A stretch of DNA of 37,509 bases from an uncultured Saprospiraceae bacterium (lineage in GTDB: Bacteria; Bacteroidota; Bacteroidia; Chitinophagales; Saprospiraceae). Positions 14,089 through 22,698 of the stretch are shown one piece after another. Location: assembly GCA_937923465.1 (NCBI GenBank), contig CALDUB010000019.1, positions 1-37,509 on the forward strand, given 5' to 3'. The notes beneath the pieces were generated by a model. The model worked only from the letters and a program-made list of their open reading frames with translations. It searched no databases and was not told where the DNA came from. How positions within the stretch are numbered: position 1 is the first letter of the stretch; each line of letters opens with the position of its first letter. Position numbers and translations under genes: made by a program.

Positions 14089-16650
14089 ATGGCAAAAGTA
14101 GAAAACAATGGGAAAGGTGGTAATCGACCACCTGAAACATTAGAAGAACGCCTGCAAAGGATAGAAGCCGAGTCTGCAAAAAGACGCCTGGAAAGTGCAA
14201 AAGAGAAAACTGCTGAAGTAAAGCAAGAACCTGCTGCTAAAGCTAATGATGCTAAAGAGGAACTTGCTACTAAAAAAGCAGAAGTGAAGGAAAAGAAAAC
14301 TCCTGAACGTCGTCCTGCGAAAGCTAAAAAAGTAGAGAAGCCAGTTGCTAAAACTACTGAAGCTGAAGCTACTTCTCCTGAGCAAGAAAAACCTGCAAAA
14401 AAGAAAACGGCTACTCGTAAAGCTCCTGCAAAAAAGGCTCCCGCAGCAAAAAAGACTCCAGTAGCTAAGAAGACACCCGCAGCTAAAAAAACAACGGCAA
14501 GAAAGCCTGCGTCAGCTAAAGTAACGCCTGTAGCAAAGGTCGAAGATGTTAGCACAGAAGCGCCAACTCAAGAAGAGGCGGCTACAGCGAAGCCTGCCAA
14601 AAAAGCACCTACACGTGCTCCTAGCCAGCCTCGTGCTGCAAAAAACGCGGACAAGCCCAAAGTTGAAAAGCAAGCTATAGCTGCAAAAGAGGTAACAGCA
14701 GAAACTGTTGAAAACAAACCTACAAGTACAAGGTCGAAAGCTCCACGAAAATCAAGAACATCGGATGATGTTACTGCAAAAGTAGAGGAACCTAAAAAAG
14801 TAGCGCCTGCAAGACGTTCTCCTGCTAAAAAATCTCCTGCTCAAGCGGAGAAAGCAACAGAAGGTAAGCCGACACCTGCAAAGAGGACTCCAAGAAAAGC
14901 AAATCCTAATAGCAAACCAAAACAACAGGAGGAAGCTAAAACACAGGAGAAGAAAAATCCTGCGCCACGCAAAAGCCCTACTCGTACAGCTAAGCCCGCA
15001 GCTAAATCTACTGCTAAGACTACTAGTAAATCAACTAAAAAGGCTCCAGCACGAAAAAATTCAAGACCAGCACCTGTTGTTATACCTGATGGACCAGAGA
15101 GTGATAAAGAATTAGTTATCAATTCTTCTCCAACGCAGGTAGAGATTGCATTGATGGAGAATGGGAAGTTAGTTGAACTGCACCACCAAAAGACAAATAA
15201 CAACTTTACGGTTGGAGATATATTCTTAGGTAGAATTAAACGATTAATGCCAGGCTTAAATGCCGCATTCGTTGATATCGGACATAAGAAAGATGCCTTT
15301 TTGCACTATACGGATTTAGGTCCCAAGTTGCGTTCTCTTCTTAAGTATACCGACTTGACAGTTAAGGGTAAAGCACCTTCTCACTCGTTGGAGAGATTTA
15401 AATTGGAGCCAGAAATTATCAAAACAGGTAAGATAGACCAAGTGCTTAATAAGCGTGACAATATCTTAGTGCAGGTTTTGAAGGAACCAATTGGTACGAA
15501 AGGACCGCGTCTGAGTTGTGAGATTACAATTCCTGGTCGCTTTTTGGTTTTGACACCTTTTGTAGATGTCATTGCTGTTTCTAAAAAAATTGGAAACTCG
15601 GAAGAACGTAAGCGTCTGAAAATGCTCATTGAGAGTATCAAACCAAAGAACTTTGGAGTCATTGTGCGGACTGCCGCGGAAGGTAAAAAAGTTCAGGATT
15701 TACACGAGGAGTTGAAGTTGATGATGGATAAGTGGGAAAGTATTTATACTCAACTACAAGGAAGTCAGCCACCAATGAAACTGTTGAGTGAATTAGACAA
15801 AACATCAAGCATCTTGCGTGATATTTTGAATGATAGCTTTAACAATATCGTTGTTAATGATAAAGAGTTGTACTCTAATGTGAAGACTTATATGGGCTCT
15901 TTTGCTCCGGATAAAGTCGGTATCATTAATATGCATAAATCACGTAAACCGATTTTTGATGAATATGGTGTGACGAAGCAAATAAAATCGAGCTTTGGTA
16001 AAACTGCTACGATGAATAGTGGTGCTTATCTTGTGATTGAACACACGGAAGCGATGCATGTCGTTGATGTGAATAGTGGACATAAAATGTCTAGTTCTGA
16101 CCAAGAGGCTGCTGTGATGTCTGTCAATATGGAGTCTGCCGAAGAGATTGCAAGACAAATGCGTCTGCGAGATATTGGAGGTATTATTATTGTCGATTTT
16201 ATCGATATGCGTAATAAGGATAACAAGCAGAGATTGGTGACCGCGATGCGCCAATTTATGAAGAAAGACCGTGCTCAACACACGATTTTGCCTTTAAGTA
16301 AGTTTGGATTGATGCAAATTACACGTCAGCGTGTACGCCCTGAAGTGAAAATCAATACTGCTGAAATTTGTCCATCATGTAAAGGAACTGGAAAGATTAA
16401 TCCTTCTATTCTTCTTACTGATGAATTGGAAAGAGACTTAACGCATATATTGCAAAGTCGTCCAAAATCTAAATTGCAGTTGACTTGTCACCCTTACATC
16501 GAAGCATTCTTGAAAAAAGGAATTCCAAGTATTCAGATGCGTTGGTACATGAAGTTTTATAAATGGATTAAAATTCGCTCGAATGCGGATTACAGTATGA
16601 CTGCTTATAAATTCTTTGACGGCAATGAAGACGAAATTCGTTTGAAATAG
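14089..16650 (+). CDS. rng: RNase E/G family endoribonuclease with a long Lys/Ala/Pro-rich N-terminal tail
   Basis: The 853-residue protein has two parts. Residues about 340-853 (514 residues, the usual length of Bacteroidota RNase G) hold an S1 domain starting at VGDIFLGRIKRLMPGLNAAFVDIG, the catalytic DNase I-like region with Asp660 (VVDVNSG) and Asp703 (IIIVDFIDM), and the zinc-link Cys761 and Cys764 (CPSC). This core cleaves single-stranded RNA and takes part in rRNA processing and mRNA decay. Residues 1-339 are low-complexity, rich in Lys, Ala, Pro and Thr with histone-H1-like AKK/PAKK words, and presumably disordered. No Met occurs near residue 340 until the one inside ALMENG, which already lies within the conserved core, so the tail cannot be explained by a misplaced start. 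The tail could bind RNA or membranes. Confidence 0.93.
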   Translation: MAKVENNGKGGNRPPETLEERLQRIEAESAKRRLESAKEKTAEVKQEPAAKANDAKEELATKKAEVKEKKTPERRPAKAKKVEKPVAKTTEAEATSPEQEKPAKKKTATRKAPAKKAPAAKKTPVAKKTPAAKKTTARKPASAKVTPVAKVEDVSTEAPTQEEAATAKPAKKAPTRAPSQPRAAKNADKPKVEKQAIAAKEVTAETVENKPTSTRSKAPRKSRTSDDVTAKVEEPKKVAPARRSPAKKSPAQAEKATEGKPTPAKRTPRKANPNSKPKQQEEAKTQEKKNPAPRKSPTRTAKPAAKSTAKTTSKSTKKAPARKNSRPAPVVIPDGPESDKELVINSSPTQVEIALMENGKLVELHHQKTNNNFTVGDIFLGRIKRLMPGLNAAFVDIGHKKDAFLHYTDLGPKLRSLLKYTDLTVKGKAPSHSLERFKLEPEIIKTGKIDQVLNKRDNILVQVLKEPIGTKGPRLSCEITIPGRFLVLTPFVDVIAVSKKIGNSEERKRLKMLIESIKPKNFGVIVRTAAEGKKVQDLHEELKLMMDKWESIYTQLQGSQPPMKLLSELDKTSSILRDILNDSFNNIVVNDKELYSNVKTYMGSFAPDKVGIINMHKSRKPIFDEYGVTKQIKSSFGKTATMNSGAYLVIEHTEAMHVVDVNSGHKMSSSDQEAAVMSVNMESAEEIARQMRLRDIGGIIIVDFIDMRNKDNKQRLVTAMRQFMKKDRAQHTILPLSKFGLMQITRQRVRPEVKINTAEICPSCKGTGKINPSILLTDELERDLTHILQSRPKSKLQLTCHPYIEAFLKKGIPSIQMRWYMKFYKWIKIRSNADYSMTAYKFFDGNEDEIRLK

Positions 16651-16662
16651 GGGGTAGTTACT

Positions 16663-16804
16663 GGTTATTAGTTATTGGTTATTTTATCGTTTCTTAGAAA
16701 TTACGATTAAAAAAATGGCTCACAATACTATCTTGAAAAAGTGTCTATTGTTTGCTTTTTAAATGTAAGTCTTAGTTCGAAGAAATAACCAATAACCAAT
16801 AACC
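16663..16804. repeat. Heptamer foldback element D (word GGTTATT)
   Basis: Left arm: GGTTATT at 16663, AGTTATT at 16670, GGTTATT at 16677. Right arm: three exact AATAACC copies at 16784, 16791 and 16798. The arms pair over 23 bp with one mismatch and a loop of about 98 bases. The element fills the spacer between the convergent genes rng (stop 12 bases away) and the hydrolase-OsmC gene (stop 3 bases away). Confidence 0.85.
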
Positions 16805-16807
16805 AAC

Positions 16808-18022
16808 TTACTCCTTCAATATCGTATTTATCTCTACTTTTCCATGCAATGTTCGATGTACAGGACACTTATCTGCAATTTCTATTAAGCGTTGTTTCTG
16901 TTCCAAAGTCAAATCTCCCTCTAAGATAATTTCTCTATTAAACTGGTCTACTTTGATTGGCTTTTCATTTGCCACATCATTCATATCTTGTGCATAGTCT
17001 TTCTTATGGTCTAAATGCACCGTTACCTCATCCACTTGCCACTTTTTACGACGGGCGTACATTTGTATCGTCATGGCGGTACAGGCTCCTAGTCCTGCTG
17101 CTACTAGTTCATATGGAGTCGCTCCAAAGTCATTTCCTCCTACACTCTCAGGTTCATCTGCCGTCAGACTGTGTTGACGTACCATGACATCTGTTGTAAA
17201 ACCCGCGCTACCTAAACGAATAGCAACTTGCTTTTTGACTTTTAAAGCTTCTTTTTCTGGCTTATTTATGTAGCGTTTTGCCCAACAAGCAATCATTTCT
17301 CCCGCATATAAACTATCTTCTTTTCTACTCAATAAATGGTCTGCTCCATCTAATGAAACAAAACTTTTCGGATGATGCGCCGTGCTATAGATGCGCCGTG
17401 CATTTTCAACTTCGACGGTGCGGTCTTGGGGAGAATGCATGACTAAAATTGCTTTACGAAGATTTTTTAGTTTCTCTTCAATCAATTGCTCTTCTAAATC
17501 ATCTAAAAATTGTTTTTTTACTTTAAAACTACGTCCGCCGATAGTTACATTTGCCTGTCCTGTCGAGTTAATTTCATCAATTCCTGCTTCAAATAAATGA
17601 CTAACATGATGCGGGTCAAAGGGTGCACCGAGGGTTGCTACAGCTTTTATGTCTGGTAATAAACCCGCCGCAGATAAAACCGCAGCGCCACCTAATGAAT
17701 GCCCAATAAGAATCGTCGGTATTTGATGATTTTCTTTTAGATAATTCGCTGCGGCTACCAAGTCTTCTACATTAGATGTGAAATTAGTATCTGCAAAATC
17801 TCCTTCACTTTCGCCCAAACCTGTAAAATCAAAACGCAATACCGCAATACCTGTCATATTCAGGGCGCGACTAATATTTCGAACTGCTGTCAGATTTTTA
17901 TTACAAGTAAAACAATGGGCAAAAATTGCATAGGTATGTGGATGTTGATTAACTGGCAATTCTAAACGAGCCGAGAGTTCGTAACCATTTGAATTTGTGA
18001 AAGAGACTTTTTGTGAACGCAT
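16808..18022 (-). CDS. Fused alpha/beta hydrolase-OsmC protein
   Basis: A 404-residue two-domain protein. Residues 1-250 are an alpha/beta hydrolase: oxyanion region FAHCFTCNK, nucleophile elbow GHSLGG with Ser109, Asp200 (MHSPQD) and His229 (DGADHLL) complete a plausible triad. Residues about 265-404 form an OsmC/Ohr-type domain: FGATPYELVAAGLGACTAMT with Cys314 and IADKCPVHRTLHGKVEI with Cys386, the two redox cysteines that reduce organic hydroperoxides. No signal peptide is seen, so it is cytosolic. The same fusion occurs in other bacteria under the name bifunctional alpha/beta hydrolase/OsmC family protein. The hydrolase substrate is unknown; the pairing suggests that an ester released by one half is detoxified by the other. 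Confidence 0.9.
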   Translation of the reverse strand: MRSQKVSFTNSNGYELSARLELPVNQHPHTYAIFAHCFTCNKNLTAVRNISRALNMTGIAVLRFDFTGLGESEGDFADTNFTSNVEDLVAAANYLKENHQIPTILIGHSLGGAAVLSAAGLLPDIKAVATLGAPFDPHHVSHLFEAGIDEINSTGQANVTIGGRSFKVKKQFLDDLEEQLIEEKLKNLRKAILVMHSPQDRTVEVENARRIYSTAHHPKSFVSLDGADHLLSRKEDSLYAGEMIACWAKRYINKPEKEALKVKKQVAIRLGSAGFTTDVMVRQHSLTADEPESVGGNDFGATPYELVAAGLGACTAMTIQMYARRKKWQVDEVTVHLDHKKDYAQDMNDVANEKPIKVDQFNREIILEGDLTLEQKQRLIEIADKCPVHRTLHGKVEINTILKE

Positions 18023-18154
18023 TTTGTTTCTTTTGATTATTTATAATTTCTCATACAAGGTACAGATTAATGAATGTCTTTGTTTGGAAACAAGGCATTA
18101 TTTGTAGCTAAATGTCTTGGTCGCAATTCTGATGAGTAAAACACAAGTGCATAA

Positions 18155-18211
18155 AACAAAAAAGCGGGATGACATACAAATTCCTCAAAAGAGCATTTTA
18201 TATATCATCCC
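18155..18211 (-). terminator. Terminator of the DUF6515 gene
   Basis: GGGATGACATA (18166-18176) pairs with TATATCATCCC (18201-18211) with one mismatch. Read from the minus strand the stem is followed by GCTTTTTTG. Confidence 0.65.
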
Positions 18212-18241
18212 ACTATTTTGTAAGTTTCTTAAACTATGAAA

Positions 18242-18814
18242 TTAAGCAAAGCCAGTCACTTCATAAGCTAAACTACCGTCGTTATTCTGAACGACTTTGT
18301 AGTAAATTCCTTCTGAAAGATAATACTCTCTACCGTCTAAATAAACAACTTCATTGTAAGGTGGAATTTGATTAATACGTGCCCCAATTGGAGGGTTTGT
18401 AACTTCGTAATAATTGTTTCCCATATCGTTGTAATAAACACCGTCGTGATAGTAGTAAGGACGATTTCCTGCGTAGACTCTAATATAATTTGGTGGCAAA
18501 ATCGTCACTCTAATTCCTACAGGCGGACGTATTGCTACAAAACCACCCCCTTGTGGACGATAGAAAATACCTCTGTCATAACGATAATCAACATTACTAT
18601 GGCGAATGACATTACCACGAGGAGTCGTTGTTACCACAGTACGACCTCGACTTGAGGCTTTCACTGGAGCTGGGGCAACTTTACGATTATTTGATTTCTT
18701 ACGTGTTTCTTTACTCACCTTTCTCTTGTTTTGAGCAAAAGTTTCTTGTGGGCTAAAAGCAATAAACATTAGACCTAAAAGAAAGGTCATTAAAACGAAT
18801 TTTGAATTTCTCAT
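18242..18814 (-). CDS. Exported DUF6515-like protein
   Basis: A 190-residue protein with a signal peptide (FVLMTFLLGLMFIAFSPQETFAQ, cut after FAQ). A basic linker (about residues 29-60, KRKVSKETRKKSNNRK) leads to a Tyr-rich domain with repeated units: RPPVGIRVTILPPNYIRVYAGNRPYYYHDGVYY and then NPPIGARINQIPPYNEVVYLDGREYYLSEGIYYKVV. The two units look like a tandem duplication of about 45 residues. It matches the Bacteroidota family DUF6515, with no known function; the Tyr-Tyr-His/Gly words suggest surface or cell-wall binding, which is inference. It has a good candidate promoter and stands alone. Confidence 0.78.
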   Translation of the reverse strand: MRNSKFVLMTFLLGLMFIAFSPQETFAQNKRKVSKETRKKSNNRKVAPAPVKASSRGRTVVTTTPRGNVIRHSNVDYRYDRGIFYRPQGGGFVAIRPPVGIRVTILPPNYIRVYAGNRPYYYHDGVYYNDMGNNYYEVTNPPIGARINQIPPYNEVVYLDGREYYLSEGIYYKVVQNNDGSLAYEVTGFA

Positions 18815-18877
18815 GATTTAATCTTTTTTGGTTAATAAATTCTTTCTCTTCAAATCTTTCTTCCTCTGTTGTTGATA

Positions 18878-18908
18878 CAAACTTAAGGGCAAGACCCTCT
18901 TCACACAA
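18878..18908 (-). promoter_or_regulatory. Promoter of the DUF6515 gene
   Basis: On the minus strand TTG (18906-18908), 20 bases, then TAAGTTTG (18878-18885): a complete Bacteroidota -33/-7 promoter about 65 bases before the start codon. It overlaps nothing coding. Confidence 0.6.
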
Positions 18909-18935
18909 TTCTAATCAATCAACAGCCCAAATTTA

Positions 18936-21758
18936 TCAATGAAAAGGTGGCGGTGGCGGTCCTTTCTCATCAGACGGCGGGGCATTAAAAGCACGCAAAT
19001 TGTACCTAAAGCCTAACATGAAAAATCTCTGCAAAGCCAAAGACTCTGTTTGTTCAAAATATGTATCTGTATAACTCTGTTCAATTGCTATATTACTATT
19101 TAAAATGTCGTAGACACTCATCGAAATTTCGGCGCGATTATCTTTCAAAAACTTATAGCCGATACTCGCATTCCAGTAGGCAAAATTTTGTCCAGTTGAG
19201 TTATAATAATTATGCGTTAAGTCAGTTCCTGCTCGCCACTTCTCCGAAAAAATGTAATTAACCTTCGCTTGAGTTTGTTGGTAAAATACACTTGGCTGGG
19301 TTACATACTCACCTTGCGCAAATGTTATATTACTTGTTGTTCCAACAGTGAAATCCACATTAGGACTAATATTGCTACTTAAGGAGAAGCCCGCATTCAC
19401 ATTCTGGCTCTCAGTTAAGATTTCTCGTCCATCAAATTGCGCTGGCGTGCGATTTACGCCTCCTCCTAAGTTGATGTTGAAGTTGGATTTTAATTGGGTG
19501 ATAGGCATTCCATAAGTCGCGAAAGCACTCGTTGTTAAATAACCAGATAGGTTGACTGGTTGTGTAACTTGTACACCTTCAGACAACTCATAATCGTTGA
19601 TTACATCTCCTTCGGCGGCGATAAAAGTATTGTCGCCCAGATAATCTTTTGCAGTACTCGCTTGTAAATATGCAAAGAAAACCGTGGCTTTTTCCATATT
19701 ATTCGCAGAGTAACGCAGATTTACACTGTGATTAACCTGTTGATTAAGTCCTGCATTTCCGACTTCTAGTTGCAATGGACTTGTATTATCAACAACCTCT
19801 TGCAAGTCAGATACTCCTGGTAACTGTACTGAACTGCGGTACGAAACGCGCAATTTTTTCTCCTTGCTAATATCATAACGCATAAAGGCAGAAGGCAAAA
19901 TATTATCAAATGATTTTTCTGTCAAGAGGTCGCTTGGAAAGGTTTGTTCGTTATCTAAGTCTGCTGTCTGTAAACGGGTACGGAGCATCATTGAGAAATC
20001 TCCTTTGCGATAGCGATAACCGATGTCTGCTCGATGCGACAGATAATTATTATTAAAAGTATTACTCAAGTTTTGACTCAATAAGTCAAATTCCTGCGTC
20101 GTTTCGTTGTAATCGAAAGTCAAAACCTCTGCTTCATTTTTCTGATTCCCGAATTCATAACCCAACATCAATCCACTGTTTTTACCAACAGGTTCTGTAT
20201 ACCGAAAACCTGTATTTAAGGAGGTTTCTGTATTGTCTAAAGTAGAGTTTTGGTTGTATTGTGATAAAATGACTTCTGAACCGTCGGTATTTTCTGATAA
20301 TAATGTCTTGTCACCCTCTGAAGTATCTAAGCCATTTTCTACTTTCAAGCTTAAGGACCGTCCTCTTTTACCAAAGCGATGCGTAAAAAACATCTCATTA
20401 GAAAATTGGAGTGCATCCAAATCTGTCGTTAGTGTTTCTGTTAGAATATTAGTCAGATTTTTATCAGAAAAAGTATTTGCAAAACCCTCCGAAATACCAT
20501 TATTCTGTTGAATGGTTAAAGAAGGTTTGATAATCAGGTCGTTACTCTTATCGAATTTATAACGAAATTGTAGATTGGCGCGATGGTTTAGATTGCTTGT
20601 ATTTGTTGTCGAATTTTCGGTATAGGAAAATGGAAATTCACTACTAAAAAAATCTTGTGTTGTTTTAGTGAGATTAGTATTGTCGGATTGATTGAAAAAA
20701 TAACTACCGATGACCTCTAGTTTTTTGCCCCACTTATCTTGATAATTAATGCCGATAGCATTGGTTGTACTGATGCCTCCTTGTTCCGCAATCAAAAAGT
20801 CATTGGTATTACTACTGAGAGAAGGACCACCACGTCCGCCACCACGTCTTCCTCCACCGCGTCTACCCTTACCTCCTGCTACTGTTGCTGAGATTCCTAA
20901 TAAATCAGCAGAAGAGAAATTTTGAATATTAACATTATTGCTTTGTGCCACTATCGAGATGCGTCGGTCACCGCTGAAAATATTGATATTCCCATTGAGG
21001 TTATATTTGTTATCGTAACCATATCCTACGTAAAAATTTCCGAATTGTCCGTGTTTATATTCTTCTTTGAGAATTATATTAACCGTCTTTTGAGTATTCC
21101 CGTCCGAAAAACCTGTTGCTTTTGATTCTTCGCTTTCATCATCAAATACTTGAATTTTGGAAATGACTTCTGCGGGCATATTTTTTAAAGTAGTTGTCGG
21201 GTCGTCTCCGAAAAAAGGCTTTCCGTCTACTAATACCTGTGTCACAGTTTCGCCCTGTGCCGATAATTTACCGTCTGTCGTAGTAAAACCTGGCATTTTT
21301 TGCAGTAAATCTTCTGCATTGGCATCGGGATTAGCGACGTAACTATTTGCGTTGTACTGAGTTGTATCGCCCAATAAAACCGCGCGTTGCTGTAGGGCAA
21401 TAACTTCTGCTGTTGTTAAGGTTTCACTATTGAAAAGGAAAGAAATTTTGCCTAAGTCAAGATTTTCGTCTTTGATTTCTATATTTCTATTGACAGCTTG
21501 ATAACCAATATAAGTTGCCTTAAATTGATATTTACCTGAAGTTAGCCCATTGATTTTAAAACTACCGTCGATATCAGATATGGTATTAAATTCAGCCTCA
21601 GTATCTGATTGTTCAAGGAAAATGTAGCCACCAATGAGGTTTTCATTTGTAGTCTGGTCGGATAAAATTCCAGAAATAGAATATGTCTGCCCTTGTAGAG
21701 CTGCGGTAGAAAAGAGTAGATTGAGTAAGAGTTGGGCGAAAAATATTTTGATTTTCAT
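18936..21758 (-). CDS. TonB-receptor-like outer membrane beta-barrel protein with carboxypeptidase-regulatory domain
   Basis: From MKIKIFF at 21758 the protein has 940 residues and a signal peptide (FFAQLLLNLLFSTAALQGQ). Residues about 25-110 form a CarboxypepD_reg-like beta domain (YSISGILSDQTTNENLIGGY...). Residues about 115-235 resemble a TonB plug (ANAEDLLQKMPGF, QVLVDGKPFFGDDPTTTLKNMP). The rest is a large barrel of the kind often called OMP_b-brl_3. It carries a Gly/Arg-rich loop near residues 293-307 (KGRRGGGRRGGGRGG) and ends in a polyproline stretch and PPPPFH, not the usual aromatic barrel end. Many relatives act in uptake or secretion, with unknown substrates. The start was moved from 21818 because the earlier residues precede the signal peptide. 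The two-component pair lies directly upstream in the same direction. Confidence 0.88.
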   Translation of the reverse strand: MKIKIFFAQLLLNLLFSTAALQGQTYSISGILSDQTTNENLIGGYIFLEQSDTEAEFNTISDIDGSFKINGLTSGKYQFKATYIGYQAVNRNIEIKDENLDLGKISFLFNSETLTTAEVIALQQRAVLLGDTTQYNANSYVANPDANAEDLLQKMPGFTTTDGKLSAQGETVTQVLVDGKPFFGDDPTTTLKNMPAEVISKIQVFDDESEESKATGFSDGNTQKTVNIILKEEYKHGQFGNFYVGYGYDNKYNLNGNINIFSGDRRISIVAQSNNVNIQNFSSADLLGISATVAGGKGRRGGGRRGGGRGGPSLSSNTNDFLIAEQGGISTTNAIGINYQDKWGKKLEVIGSYFFNQSDNTNLTKTTQDFFSSEFPFSYTENSTTNTSNLNHRANLQFRYKFDKSNDLIIKPSLTIQQNNGISEGFANTFSDKNLTNILTETLTTDLDALQFSNEMFFTHRFGKRGRSLSLKVENGLDTSEGDKTLLSENTDGSEVILSQYNQNSTLDNTETSLNTGFRYTEPVGKNSGLMLGYEFGNQKNEAEVLTFDYNETTQEFDLLSQNLSNTFNNNYLSHRADIGYRYRKGDFSMMLRTRLQTADLDNEQTFPSDLLTEKSFDNILPSAFMRYDISKEKKLRVSYRSSVQLPGVSDLQEVVDNTSPLQLEVGNAGLNQQVNHSVNLRYSANNMEKATVFFAYLQASTAKDYLGDNTFIAAEGDVINDYELSEGVQVTQPVNLSGYLTTSAFATYGMPITQLKSNFNINLGGGVNRTPAQFDGREILTESQNVNAGFSLSSNISPNVDFTVGTTSNITFAQGEYVTQPSVFYQQTQAKVNYIFSEKWRAGTDLTHNYYNSTGQNFAYWNASIGYKFLKDNRAEISMSVYDILNSNIAIEQSYTDTYFEQTESLALQRFFMLGFRYNLRAFNAPPSDEKGPPPPPFH

Positions 21759-21815
21759 ATTGGTGATTTTTGTTTGACGGCTTATTAAAGTTACCGCCTT
21801 CCTTTTTTGATAGAA

Positions 21816-21823
21816 CAAAAATA
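21816..21823 (-). promoter_or_regulatory. Candidate -7 box of the outer-membrane barrel gene
   Basis: On the minus strand TATTTTTG matches TAnnTTTG, about 57 bases before the start at 21758. The nearest TTG upstream is 15 bases away, shorter than usual. If used, the barrel gene is transcribed separately from the two-component genes. Confidence 0.4.
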
Positions 21824-21987
21824 TGGATAGAAATCACGCAAGAGAACTATAATCAATGAACGTAGTAGTTTTCTCAATGAAAACTTTAAAACTGAGTTAT
21901 TATGTAGTAATGAGCAAATTAGAAGAGTGTAATAAGGAAAGTACTAAGTACGTAACACTATTTATCTGGACATTTTGAAATGACGTT

Positions 21988-22698
21988 TTAAAAAATACGC
22001 CCTGTTACTTGGTCTTTATAGCTTGCTCCGATTGGAATTTTAGTCTCTCCGATATGCACCAAATTCCCTTCCAAGGCAGTTACTTTTTCTGTGCTTACGA
22101 TATAAGATTTATGAATGCGCAAAAAACGGTCAGAAGGCAAATCAACTTCTAGTTTTTTTAATGACATCAAGGATAATATACGTCCTTGCGCTTTGGTATG
22201 GTAAGCGACGTATTCGCGCATAGACTCGACGTAAACCAAGTCCGCGTACTTAATTTTGATAACTTTATGGTCAGAGTTGACTAAGAAATAATCTTTAGTT
22301 TCTGTACTTTGATTACTGTCTGTATTGCCATTTTTCAGGCGAACCATTTCACTTGCTTTATTGACAGCTTGTACAAAACGGTCGAAAGAATAGGGCTTGA
22401 GTAAATAGTCTGTCACGTTGAGTTGATAACCCTCTAGGGCATAACTTGGATATGCTGTCGTGAAAATGACGACAGGTTTTTGTGGTATTAATTTTAGCAT
22501 TTCAACGCCTGTCAATTCGGGCATTTGAATGTCTAAGAAAAGAATATCTATTGATTTATTTCTCAAAATTTCCATGCCTGATAATGGATTTTCGCACTTG
22601 GCAACGAGTTCGAGATGTGGAATTTTTTGAATGAAATTCTCCAATAAATCCCGTGCGAGTTCCTCATCTTCTACTATTAAACACTGCAATTTTTTCAT
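21988..22698 (-). CDS. LytTR-family response regulator
   Basis: A 236-residue response regulator. The receiver domain (1-120) has the acidic pair in LIVEDEELARD, the phospho-acceptor Asp56 in LFLDIQMPE, and the Thr/Lys switch FTTAYPS...DYLLKPYSFDRF. A LytTR DNA-binding domain follows (about 133-236: YFLVNSDHKVIKIKYADLVYVESMREYVAYHT, then RFLRIHKSYIVS). It would act as a cytosolic transcription factor phosphorylated by the kinase encoded just upstream. The ATG overlaps the kinase stop (ATGA), which indicates translational coupling. The barrel gene lies downstream, 229 bases away. Confidence 0.95.
   Translation of the reverse strand: MKKLQCLIVEDEELARDLLENFIQKIPHLELVAKCENPLSGMEILRNKSIDILFLDIQMPELTGVEMLKLIPQKPVVIFTTAYPSYALEGYQLNVTDYLLKPYSFDRFVQAVNKASEMVRLKNGNTDSNQSTETKDYFLVNSDHKVIKIKYADLVYVESMREYVAYHTKAQGRILSLMSLKKLEVDLPSDRFLRIHKSYIVSTEKVTALEGNLVHIGETKIPIGASYKDQVTGRIF

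Noticed and set aside
14052-14555. 167-codon ORF antisense to the rng tail
   Set aside because: It is the mirror of the Lys/Ala-rich codons of the RNase tail (Phe/Ala/Ser/Val repeats), which gives long open frames by composition alone.
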